Positions 1 to 6,530 of a DNA stretch of 64,000 nucleotides are shown here, one piece after another. The translations under genes and the position numbers were made by a program. Source of the stretch: Cellulomonas sp. KRMCY2 (lineage in GTDB: Bacteria > Actinomycetota > Actinomycetes > Actinomycetales > Cellulomonadaceae); contig NZ_JAGF01000001.1 in NCBI RefSeq assembly GCF_000526515.1, forward strand, positions 1,364,001 through 1,428,000, written 5' to 3'. The notes under the pieces are model-generated. The model saw only the letters and a program-made list of their open reading frames with translations, made no database searches and was not told the origin of the DNA. Position 1 is the stretch's first letter; each line of letters starts with the position of its first letter.

Positions 1-147
1 CCGGACCAGGGCGAACGCGCCGGCCGATGCGAGGTCCGCCCGCGACACATAAGCAGGGACGCGGGCCAGCATCGAGTTGACGTGGTAGCCGACGAGCGCC
101 ATGTGCTCGACGACCAACGTGTTGGTGGGGTGCTCGGCTGGTGTCAC
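1..147 (-). CDS. fliA: FliA/WhiG-type sigma factor, N-terminal part (cut by window edge)
   Basis: The complement reads as a sigma-70 family region 2 start: a GTG at 147 opens a frame with the segments VVEHMALVGYHV and ARVPAYVSRADLASAG. This matches the LVxxYxPLVxxxAxR...LPxxVxxxDLxSxGxxGL pattern of the flagellar/sporulation sigma factors FliA and WhiG. An in-frame stop lies about 65 bases upstream of the GTG. Only about 49 residues are visible and the gene continues beyond base 1. It is divergent from the flgN operon, whose promoter looks FliA-dependent, which fits a flagellar sigma factor. The GTG has no good ribosome binding site, so the exact start is uncertain. A homologous alternative sigma factor such as SigF-type is less likely given the flagellar neighbours. 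Confidence 0.72.
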   Translation of the reverse strand, partial: MTPAEHPTNTLVVEHMALVGYHVNSMLARVPAYVSRADLASAGAFALVR

Positions 148-301
148 GAGCGTTGTTTCGGTGGGCGCCGGAGGGAACTTGAGGGTGATATCCGGGCCGG
201 CCCCGGCGACCCTTCACCTGGCTGTGGGAGGGTTGCCGCACCTTGTCCCGGATGCGCCCCTTTTCGGCATCTGGACCGTCTGACAGATACGCGACATCGC
301 C

Positions 302-317
302 AGTGATCTAAGTCACA
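302..317. promoter_or_regulatory. CRP/GlxR-like palindrome
   Basis: AGTGATCTAAGTCACA matches the CRP/FNR-family pattern TGTGA-N6-TCACA, with a central TA as in GlxR sites, at every defined base but the first. It lies between the divergent sigma-factor gene and flgN, about 70 bases upstream of the FliA-type promoter. The remainder of this 320-base intergenic region (148-467) holds the flgN promoter and leader and no further gene that I can see. Binding by a CRP-like protein is inferred from the motif alone. Confidence 0.4.
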
Positions 318-387
318 GTGGCAGTCCGGGTCCGTGCGTAACCCGTTCGGGTGACGGGGTGTTCATCGGTCGGCCGGCGTGAAACCG

Positions 388-414
388 TCACAATGCTTCA
401 GACCCGGCCGATGG
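388..414 (+). promoter_or_regulatory. FliA-type promoter of the flgN operon
   Basis: TCAC at 388-391, a 15-base spacer and GCCGATGG at 407-414 resemble flagellar sigma-28 promoters (-10 GCCGATAA; actinobacterial -35 close to CTCA). The same arrangement occurs at 3792-3818 and 47804-47830, each just before a motility-related gene. The flgN ribosome binding site (454-459) and ATG (468) lie at a sensible distance downstream. Confidence 0.6.
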
Positions 415-467
415 GCGGGTTGTGACGAGTGCCGGAGCGGGTACCCGCGAGTCGAGGAGATGCTGAG

Positions 468-947
468 ATGGGCCTGAACGCGCTGTCCGGGGTGCTCTGG
501 CGTGAGCGCCAGCTCCTCGAGCTCCTGCTGTTCAAGCTGGAGGAGGAGCAGCTGATCCTCACCAGCGGTCGCACGCAGTGGCTCGGCCACGCGACCCGTG
601 AGGTCGAGACCGTCCTCGAGCAGATCCGCACCGCGGAGCTCGGCCGGTCGGTCGAGGCCGACGTCGCCGCCCGCGAGGTCGGCGTCGCGGAGGGGAGCAG
701 CCTCCTGGTCCTCGCGCAGAAGGCTCCTGCCCCCTGGGACGAGCTCTTCGCGGACCACCACGCGGCCTTCGTGTCGCTGACCGACCAGATCAGCACCCTG
801 GCCGAGAGCAACCGGGACCTGCTCGCGACGTCGCACCGGGCCGCCCAAGAGACGATCATGAACCTGCAGCAGAGCGTGCGGACCTACAGCCCGCACGGTG
901 CGTCGATGGCAGCGGGCAGCGTCCAGCTGCTCGACGAGGCTCTGTGA
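468..947 (+). CDS. flgN: FlgN-type flagellar export chaperone
   Basis: FlgN chaperones hold the hook-filament junction proteins FlgK and FlgL in the cytoplasm before type III export. This 159-residue protein is all helical in appearance, with the FlgN-like start LSGVLWRERQLLELLLFKLE and a long Leu/Glu-rich second half. It directly precedes flgK and flgL, its expected clients. The ATG at 468 is chosen because GAGGAG lies 8 bases upstream; an in-frame ATG further up at 429 has no such site. The end is 7 bases before the flgK start, so the two are probably co-translated. Confidence 0.85.
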   Translation: MGLNALSGVLWRERQLLELLLFKLEEEQLILTSGRTQWLGHATREVETVLEQIRTAELGRSVEADVAAREVGVAEGSSLLVLAQKAPAPWDELFADHHAAFVSLTDQISTLAESNRDLLATSHRAAQETIMNLQQSVRTYSPHGASMAAGSVQLLDEAL

Positions 948-954
948 GCACCGG

Positions 955-2373
955 GTGAGCACCTTCTCCGGCATCTCCACCGCACTCTCCTCGCTCATCG
1001 CGCAGCGGCAGGCGCTCGAGGTCGCCGGCCAGAACATCGCCAACTCCAACACCGTGGGCTACACCCGGCAGCGAGCCGACCTCACATCGGTGCAGGCCTT
1101 GTCCGCCCCGTCGATGTTCTCCTCGCAGAGCGACGCCGGCAACGGCGTCAAGGTCACCGGCATCACCCGTATGGGAGACGTCTTCCTCGACGCACGCCTC
1201 CGCGCGGAGACCTCCGGAGCGTCGTTCCAGCAGGCGCAGGCGCTGTCGCTGAGCCGCCTCGAGTCGACGATCACCGAACCGGCCGGCACCGGCGTCTCCG
1301 CCGACCTGCAGAAGTTCTGGGCCGGCTGGCAGGGTGTCGCCAACCACCCGCAGGACGCCGCGGCCCGCAAGGTGCTCCTCGGGGACGGCAAGGCTCTGGT
1401 CAGCCAGATCTCCGGCGGGTACCGCGCCGTCGAGACCCAGTGGGCGCAGACCCGCACCGAGGCCGAGACCATGGTCACCGAGGTCAACACGACAGCGGCG
1501 GCGGTCGCGCACCTCAACGAGCAGATCCGCTCGATCCGCGTCTCGGGCGGCGCGGCGAACGAGCTCGTCGACCAGCGCGACGTGCTGGTCACGAAGCTGG
1601 CCGGCCTGGTGGGTGCCAGTGCGCGCGAGCGCGAGGACGGCACCGTCGACGTCATGGTGGGCGGCAACGCCCTGGTGCGTGGCGTCGTGGCCAAGGAGGT
1701 GGCGATCTCCGGCTCGTTCACGATGGCCGGCGCCATCGCCGAGCCCCCGGCGACCCCTGACCCGGTCGCGCTGACCTGGGCCGGCAGCGGCACCGCAGTG
1801 ACGCTCGAGGGCGGGCGACTCGCGAGCCACCTCGCCAACCTCGCACCGGACGGCCTGCTGGTCGCCACCGCCGGGGCCTGGAACGACGTCGCCGTCGCGC
1901 TGCGCGACTCGGTCAACACCGCCCACGTCGGTGGGTTCGGCTTCGACGGGGTCGGCAACCGGGCCTTCTTCGCCGCCGGTTCCGGACCGGCCGCGACCGG
2001 CCTGTCCGTGGCGATCACCGACCCGGACCAGATCGCCGCCGCCGCTCCGGGCAAGGGACCGCTCGACGGCTCGTACGCCGACCAGATCTCGCAGCTGGCC
2101 ACCGCCGCGGGCGGGCCGGACGAGACCTGGCGAAACTTCGTCGTCGACCTCGGCGTGCAGACGCGGGCCGCCGACCAGCGCGCCACGGTCACCGAGTCGG
2201 CGCGCGCGACCGCCGAGAACCTTCAACTTTCGCAGTCGAGCGTCGATCTGGATGAGGAGACGGTGAACATGCTTGCCTACCAGCGTGCCTACGAGGGCGC
2301 TGCCCGGGTGCTCACCGCGATCGACGAGATGCTCGACGTCCTCATCAACCGGACCGGCGTGGTCGGGAGGTAG
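955..2373 (+). CDS. flgK: Flagellar hook-associated protein 1 FlgK
   Basis: FlgK forms the first hook-filament junction ring outside the cell. The N-terminus carries the flagellar rod/hook motif (ALEVAGQNIANSNTVGYTRQ, residues about 20-40), and the C-terminus has the matching helix with VNMLAYQRAYEGAARVLTAIDEML. At 472 residues it is within the usual range for actinobacterial FlgK. The GTG at 955 is preferred; it lies 7 bases after the flgN stop, has only a weak ribosome binding site and is likely translated by coupling. A long open frame on the opposite strand across this gene is a high-GC artefact. Confidence 0.93.
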   Translation: MSTFSGISTALSSLIAQRQALEVAGQNIANSNTVGYTRQRADLTSVQALSAPSMFSSQSDAGNGVKVTGITRMGDVFLDARLRAETSGASFQQAQALSLSRLESTITEPAGTGVSADLQKFWAGWQGVANHPQDAAARKVLLGDGKALVSQISGGYRAVETQWAQTRTEAETMVTEVNTTAAAVAHLNEQIRSIRVSGGAANELVDQRDVLVTKLAGLVGASAREREDGTVDVMVGGNALVRGVVAKEVAISGSFTMAGAIAEPPATPDPVALTWAGSGTAVTLEGGRLASHLANLAPDGLLVATAGAWNDVAVALRDSVNTAHVGGFGFDGVGNRAFFAAGSGPAATGLSVAITDPDQIAAAAPGKGPLDGSYADQISQLATAAGGPDETWRNFVVDLGVQTRAADQRATVTESARATAENLQLSQSSVDLDEETVNMLAYQRAYEGAARVLTAIDEMLDVLINRTGVVGR

Positions 2374-2376
2374 ACC

Positions 2377-3285
2377 GTGATCAACCGCGTGACCCACCAG
2401 ACCATCCAGCGGTCGACGCTGGGCAACCTCCAGCTCAACCTCAACAAGATGTCCGACCTGCAGGGCCGGATGTCCGGCGGCAAGATCATCACGAAGCCCT
2501 CGGACGACCCGGGCGGCACCGCCCAGGCGATGGCGCTCCGTGCCTCGCAGCGCGCGACGGAGCAGTACGCGCGCAACGCCGACGACGGCATCGCCTGGCT
2601 CAGCACGATCGACTCGGCCGTCGCCGCGTCCGTGTCGTCGCTGCACGCCGCCCGCGACCTCACGGTGCAGGGCGCGAACTCCGGCGCGATGGGGCAGACG
2701 TCCCGCGACGCCATCGCCACCGCGATCGACGGCATCCGTGACGCGCTGCTCAGCACGGCCAACACCAGCCACCTGGGTCGCTCGGTCTTCGCCGGCACGT
2801 CCAACGCCGGCAAGGCGTTCACGGTGACCGTCAACCCGGACGACACCCGCACCTATGCCTGGACCGGGACGCCCGGCGCGTCGGTCGAACGCCGACTGAC
2901 CTCCGACACGACGGTCCGCGCCGACGCCGACGGCTCAGCCGTCTTCGGCGACGGGGCCGGCTCGGTCTTCGCCCTGCTCGACAGCATCGCGGCGGACCTG
3001 CGCTCCGGCGTCCAGGTCGGACCGCGCCTGACCGAGATCGACACCCGGATGACGGCCATGCTCGCGGAGATCGCCGACGTCGGCGCCCGCTACGGGCAGA
3101 TGGAGCTGGCGCAGTCCAGCACCCAGAAGACGCTGCTGGACCTCAAGGGTCAGCTCTCCGCCATCGAGGACGTGGACCTCGCGGAGATCATCGTCGAGAT
3201 CCAGACCCAGGAGGTCGCCTACCAGGCGGCCCTCGGCGCCACGGCTCGCGTCCTGCAGCCGAGTCTGCTGGACTTCCTCCGATGA
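2377..3285 (+). CDS. flgL: Flagellar hook-associated protein 3 FlgL
   Basis: FlgL is the second junction protein, placed between FlgK and the filament. The 302-residue product has the flagellin-like N-terminal helix (QLNLNKMSDLQGRMSGGKII, then KPSDDPGG) and a C-terminal helix ending in ATARVLQPSLLDFL, as in FlgL. GGGAGGT precedes the GTG start at 2377. It starts 3 bases after flgK ends and its stop overlaps the fliW start, so flgN-flgK-flgL-fliW form one transcription unit. Confidence 0.92.
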   Translation: MINRVTHQTIQRSTLGNLQLNLNKMSDLQGRMSGGKIITKPSDDPGGTAQAMALRASQRATEQYARNADDGIAWLSTIDSAVAASVSSLHAARDLTVQGANSGAMGQTSRDAIATAIDGIRDALLSTANTSHLGRSVFAGTSNAGKAFTVTVNPDDTRTYAWTGTPGASVERRLTSDTTVRADADGSAVFGDGAGSVFALLDSIAADLRSGVQVGPRLTEIDTRMTAMLAEIADVGARYGQMELAQSSTQKTLLDLKGQLSAIEDVDLAEIIVEIQTQEVAYQAALGATARVLQPSLLDFLR

Positions 3286-3728
3286 GCGTTCTGGTAGCCG
3301 TGAGCTCTGCCGGCCGGGTCGCGCCCGCTCGCGCCGTCACCGACCAGCTCGACTTCACGATGCCCCTGCCGGGTCTGCGCGACCTGCGCCGGTTCGAGCT
3401 CGCCGCGCTCGACGAGACGGGGTACCTGTTCACCCTGCGCTCCACCGAGCAGCCCGACGTCCGCCTCTTCGTCGTGCCGCCGGAGCCGTACTTCCCCGAG
3501 TACGCGCCGCAGATCGACCCCTCGACCCGCGCCGCCCTCGGGCTGGACGACGGCGATGCCGTGCTGCTCGTCGTCGTGCACCCCGGCCGTGGTGGGGAGC
3601 CGCCCACCGCCAACCTGCTCGCGCCGATGGCCGTCAACCCGCGGACCGGCAGTGCCGTGCAGGTCGTCCTCGACGGCGACGAGTGGCCGCTGCGGGCGCC
3701 GCTGACGGCCTCCAGCTCGGCGGCCTGA
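3282..3728 (+). CDS. fliW: Flagellar assembly factor FliW
   Basis: FliW binds flagellin and, in bacteria that have it, antagonises the RNA-binding regulator CsrA. The 148-residue protein has typical FliW blocks: an LPGL-type segment (PLPGLRDLRRFEL), a central LFVVPPEPYFPEYAPQI and the C-terminal NLLAPMAVNPRTGSAVQVVL. Its ATG overlaps the flgL stop by 4 bases. No csrA follows; the next 126 bases contain a FliA-type promoter and then an HDOD gene. CsrA may be encoded elsewhere or be absent. Confidence 0.9.
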   Translation: MSVLVAVSSAGRVAPARAVTDQLDFTMPLPGLRDLRRFELAALDETGYLFTLRSTEQPDVRLFVVPPEPYFPEYAPQIDPSTRAALGLDDGDAVLLVVVHPGRGGEPPTANLLAPMAVNPRTGSAVQVVLDGDEWPLRAPLTASSSAA

Positions 3729-3791
3729 CCGCCCCGCGGTCGGCAGATCCACCCGCCGTCGGCAGACGCCTTCGCCGCCGGCCGAAAAGTG

Positions 3792-3818
3792 TCACACCAC
3801 GACCCGGCCGGCCGATGG
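3792..3818 (+). promoter_or_regulatory. FliA-type promoter of the HDOD gene
   Basis: TCAC at 3792-3795, 15 bases, then GCCGATGG at 3811-3818: the same spacing and -10 as the flgN promoter, with a GACCCGG stretch in both spacers. The HDOD gene ribosome binding site (GAGGAG) follows about 25 bases downstream. It lies in the gap after fliW, suggesting separate flagellar control of the next gene. Confidence 0.58.
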
Positions 3819-3854
3819 ATAGGCAGCGCCACCCGGTCGAACGAGGAGTGAGCT

Positions 3855-5156
3855 GTGCAGACGTCCTACCCCAGCGTGACCACCCCGTGGGCCATGACCC
3901 CCGTCACCGGAGCACGACCCGCGTCGACGGTCATCCACCGCGAACCGGTGGTCGCCCTCGACGGGCGTGTGGTCGGCTACACGGTGGCGGTCAGCTTCGC
4001 CACCATGATCCCGAGCCAGCAGGGCGCGCGGCGCACACCCCTGGCGATGCCACCGGTGCCACCGGACGTGCTGCACGCCGAGTACATGAACCTCGACCTG
4101 CCCAACCTGGTCGCCGACCGCTACGTCTTCCTGGCGGCCACCCCGGCGATGCTCGAGGGCTACGTGCCGGCGCCGGTCGTGCCGGGTCGCCTGGTCCTGG
4201 AGCTGCCGGCCCGGTTCGAGTACACCGACGACGCCGTCGAGCGCTGCGCGGCGCTGCGCGGCCTCGGCATGCAGCTCGCGCTGATGGACTACCGCGGCGA
4301 CAGCGACCAGGAGGCACTGCTCAGGCAGGTCGCCTTCGTCGTCATCGACGCGAACGCTCCCGAGCTGCCGATCGCCGCCCTCGTGCACCACGCCCACGCC
4401 GCGGGGGTCCGCGTGCTGGCCGCAGGCGTCACCACAGCAGCGATCGAGGACGAGTGCCGGGCCGCCGGTGTCGACGCCCTGCGCGTCGCGTACGGCCAGC
4501 CCCCGCGCGGCGTCGCCGTCGCACCCGCTGCCCAGCCCAGCGGTACCCGGGTGCTGCGCGCCGGTGAGCTGCAGTGCCTGGCCGTGATGCACCTGTCGGC
4601 CCAGCCGGACGTCGACCTCGCCGGTGTCTCCCAGGTGATCGACACCGACCCGGTCCTGACCCTGCGTCTGCTGCACCTGGTCAACAGCGGTGCCTTCGCC
4701 CTGCAGTCCGCCGTCGACACGGTGCACCAGGCAGTGGTCCTGCTCGGGGTGCGCGAGGTCACCACGCTGGTCGCCGCCCTCCTGCTCGACGCCCGCCCGG
4801 ACGCGATGGACAGCCTGTGGTTCATCCTCGCCCGCGCGCTGACCTGCGAGGAGCTGTCCGACGACCCCGCGGGGTACACCGTGGGCATGCTCTCGGCGCT
4901 GACCGAGCAGATCGGCCTGCCGGTCGACGTGGTGCTCGAGAAGGTCGGCGTCTCGCAGGCGGTGGCCGACGCGGTCCGGTCGGCCGAGGGCCCGCTGGGC
5001 TCGGTGCTCGCCGCGGTCCAGGCCCATGAGCGCAAGGATGCCGGTGCCGTGCTCCGGGCCGGGATGCTGCCCGCTGAGGTGTCGAGCGCCTACGTCCGCT
5101 GCCTCGCCTCTGCCCTGGCGACGGCCAAGACGGTCACCCGGGAGCCTGGTCGCTGA
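3855..5156 (+). CDS. EAL-like/HDOD (YuxH-type) signalling protein
   Basis: Proteins of this build join an N-terminal EAL-derived domain to a C-terminal HDOD domain. The start is IHREPVVALDGRVVGYTV (residues about 32-50), which resembles the opening strand of EAL domains. The catalytic EAL signature and metal ligands are not seen, so c-di-GMP hydrolysis is unlikely. The HDOD part spans about residues 235-430 (LQCLAVMHLSAQPDVDL, VIDTDPVLTLRLLHLVNSG, AVVLLGVREVTTLVAAL) and lacks the HD-GYP catalytic set. The GTG at 3855 has GAGGAGTG upstream. A FliA-type promoter precedes it, so a role in motility regulation is inferred; the actual partner is unknown. Confidence 0.8.
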   Translation: MQTSYPSVTTPWAMTPVTGARPASTVIHREPVVALDGRVVGYTVAVSFATMIPSQQGARRTPLAMPPVPPDVLHAEYMNLDLPNLVADRYVFLAATPAMLEGYVPAPVVPGRLVLELPARFEYTDDAVERCAALRGLGMQLALMDYRGDSDQEALLRQVAFVVIDANAPELPIAALVHHAHAAGVRVLAAGVTTAAIEDECRAAGVDALRVAYGQPPRGVAVAPAAQPSGTRVLRAGELQCLAVMHLSAQPDVDLAGVSQVIDTDPVLTLRLLHLVNSGAFALQSAVDTVHQAVVLLGVREVTTLVAALLLDARPDAMDSLWFILARALTCEELSDDPAGYTVGMLSALTEQIGLPVDVVLEKVGVSQAVADAVRSAEGPLGSVLAAVQAHERKDAGAVLRAGMLPAEVSSAYVRCLASALATAKTVTREPGR

Positions 5157-5241
5157 GCACCGCTGCGAACCTGCTGCGTGCCGTTACGTGCCGCTGCGGG
5201 CCGTCGCGGGCCGCTGCGGGCTCGGCCGACGCTGCGGGCGA

Positions 5242-6279
5242 TCAGGTGCCCGACCCCGGTCGGCGTGCTGACGTGCTCCCACGCACGACGAGTGTCGTCG
5301 GCAGGACGATGGCTGCGGGCTCTGCCCCGTCGACGACCTCGAGCAGCAACCGCACGATCTCTGCGCTGATCCGCTCGAACGGCTGACGCATCGTCGTGAG
5401 GGGTGGGTCCAGGGTGGCCGCGAGCCCCGAGTCGTCGAAGCCTCCGACGGCGACGTCCTCGGGTACCCGTCGGCCTGCTGCGCGCAGCTCCGCGAGGGCA
5501 CCCGCCGCCATGAGGTCCGATGCGACGAACACCGCATCGAGATCCGGACGTCGGTCGAGCAGCTCACGCATCGCCGCGGCCCCGCCCTCGCGGGTGTAGT
5601 CACCGTGGGCGACCAGCTCCGGCTCGTACTCCTCGGCCAGCTCGAGGCGATAGCCCGCCAACCTCGATCGCCCACCGGGAGTGTCCATCGGGCCGGTGAT
5701 CGTTGCGATCCGGGTGCGTCCGACGTCGATGAGGTGCCGCGTCATCTGCCGTGCCCCACCGAGGTCGTCGGACGCGACGTACCCGACCCGCGACTCGAAG
5801 CCGAGCGGGACGCCACAGGCGATCGTCGGGATGCCCCTGCGCACGAGTGCATCGACGACCGGGTCGTCGGCGTGGGACGAGATGAGCAGCACCCCGTCGA
5901 TGTGTCCGCCGGCGACGTAGCCCAGGACCTGCTTCCGTTCCGGCGGGGTCCCCGCCACCATGAGCACGAGCGGCATCCCTCGCTTGCCCAGAGCCTCCGC
6001 TGCCCCGCGTAGAAGGATCGAGAAGTTGGGGTCCTCGAAGAGCAGGTGCTGCGGCTCGGTCAGCAGGAACGCGACGGAGTTGGAGCGGCCGGTCACCAGG
6101 CTGCGGGCGTGCTGGTTGATCTGGTAGCCCGTCGTGCGGATGGCCTCCTGGACGGCCGCGAGCGCTGGAGGCGAGACCCAGTGCCCGCCGTTGATGACCC
6201 GCGACACCGTGCCACGGGACACCCCGGCCGCCGCCGCCACGTCGATGATGGTCGGACGCCTGCGGCCGGTCGATTCCAT
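5242..6279 (-). CDS. LacI-family transcriptional regulator (paralogue 1)
   Basis: A 345-residue LacI/GalR repressor. The N-terminal helix-turn-helix reads TIIDVAAAAGVSRGTVSRVI, followed by a periplasmic-binding-protein-like sugar sensor with ITGPMDTPGGRSRLAGYR and VAVGGFDDSGLA. The ATG at 6279 is preferred because the helix-turn-helix begins 8 residues later; an in-frame extension upstream would add 94 residues unlike any LacI protein. It is divergent from the GH53 galactanase and probably controls it, and perhaps itself through the palindrome at 6331-6348. The product is closely similar along its length to the regulator at 19386-20417, including nearly identical DNA-recognition helices. The 85 bases after its stop are GC-rich with CGCTGCGGGC-like repeats and hold no gene. 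Confidence 0.9.
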   Translation of the reverse strand: MESTGRRRPTIIDVAAAAGVSRGTVSRVINGGHWVSPPALAAVQEAIRTTGYQINQHARSLVTGRSNSVAFLLTEPQHLLFEDPNFSILLRGAAEALGKRGMPLVLMVAGTPPERKQVLGYVAGGHIDGVLLISSHADDPVVDALVRRGIPTIACGVPLGFESRVGYVASDDLGGARQMTRHLIDVGRTRIATITGPMDTPGGRSRLAGYRLELAEEYEPELVAHGDYTREGGAAAMRELLDRRPDLDAVFVASDLMAAGALAELRAAGRRVPEDVAVGGFDDSGLAATLDPPLTTMRQPFERISAEIVRLLLEVVDGAEPAAIVLPTTLVVRGSTSARRPGSGT

Positions 6280-6330
6280 GCTCAGGATCCTATGGCCGGG
6301 CCGACAACGCGGGGCCCGGCACGCGCGGGA

Positions 6331-6348
6331 CTTGGGAACGCTCCCAAG
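6331..6348. promoter_or_regulatory. CelR-like LacI operator
   Basis: CTTGGGAACGCTCCCAAG is a near-perfect palindrome with a central CG and matches the TGGGAGCGCTCCCA box known for the actinobacterial cellulase repressor CelR, with one change in the core. It lies about 50 bases upstream of the LacI gene start and about 180 bases before the galactanase, so it may serve autoregulation or control of both. Confidence 0.6.
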
Positions 6349-6431
6349 GATGGTGACATCACAGAACGGCGCGCGACGCGACCATCCGGCGGCATCCGCG
6401 GACGGACGTGAAGGTAGGGGGCCACAGACCC

Positions 6432-6481
6432 TTGACAAGGGTCTGTCCCTTCTATCACCTTGTGACTGGGATCGTTCACAG
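6432..6481 (+). promoter_or_regulatory. Galactanase promoter with downstream palindromic operator
   Basis: TTGACA at 6432-6437 is a perfect -35. A -10-like TATCAC at 6453-6458 follows after a short 15-base spacer. Immediately downstream, CTGGGATCGTTCACAG (6466-6481) is an imperfect palindrome with a central CG. It shares its right half with the operators at 18298-18313 and 18520-18535. Its position near the transcription start fits repression by a LacI-family protein. Confidence 0.5.
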
Positions 6482-6530
6482 ATTCCACACACGGGTCCCG
6501 CCCGGCGGGTCGACGAACGAGGGAGTTCAG

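Noticed and set aside
856-2772. A 638-codon open frame on the complement of flgK/flgL
   Set aside because: It is antisense to two well-recognised genes and Arg/Gly/Val-rich without domain similarity, as expected of GC-rich antisense frames.
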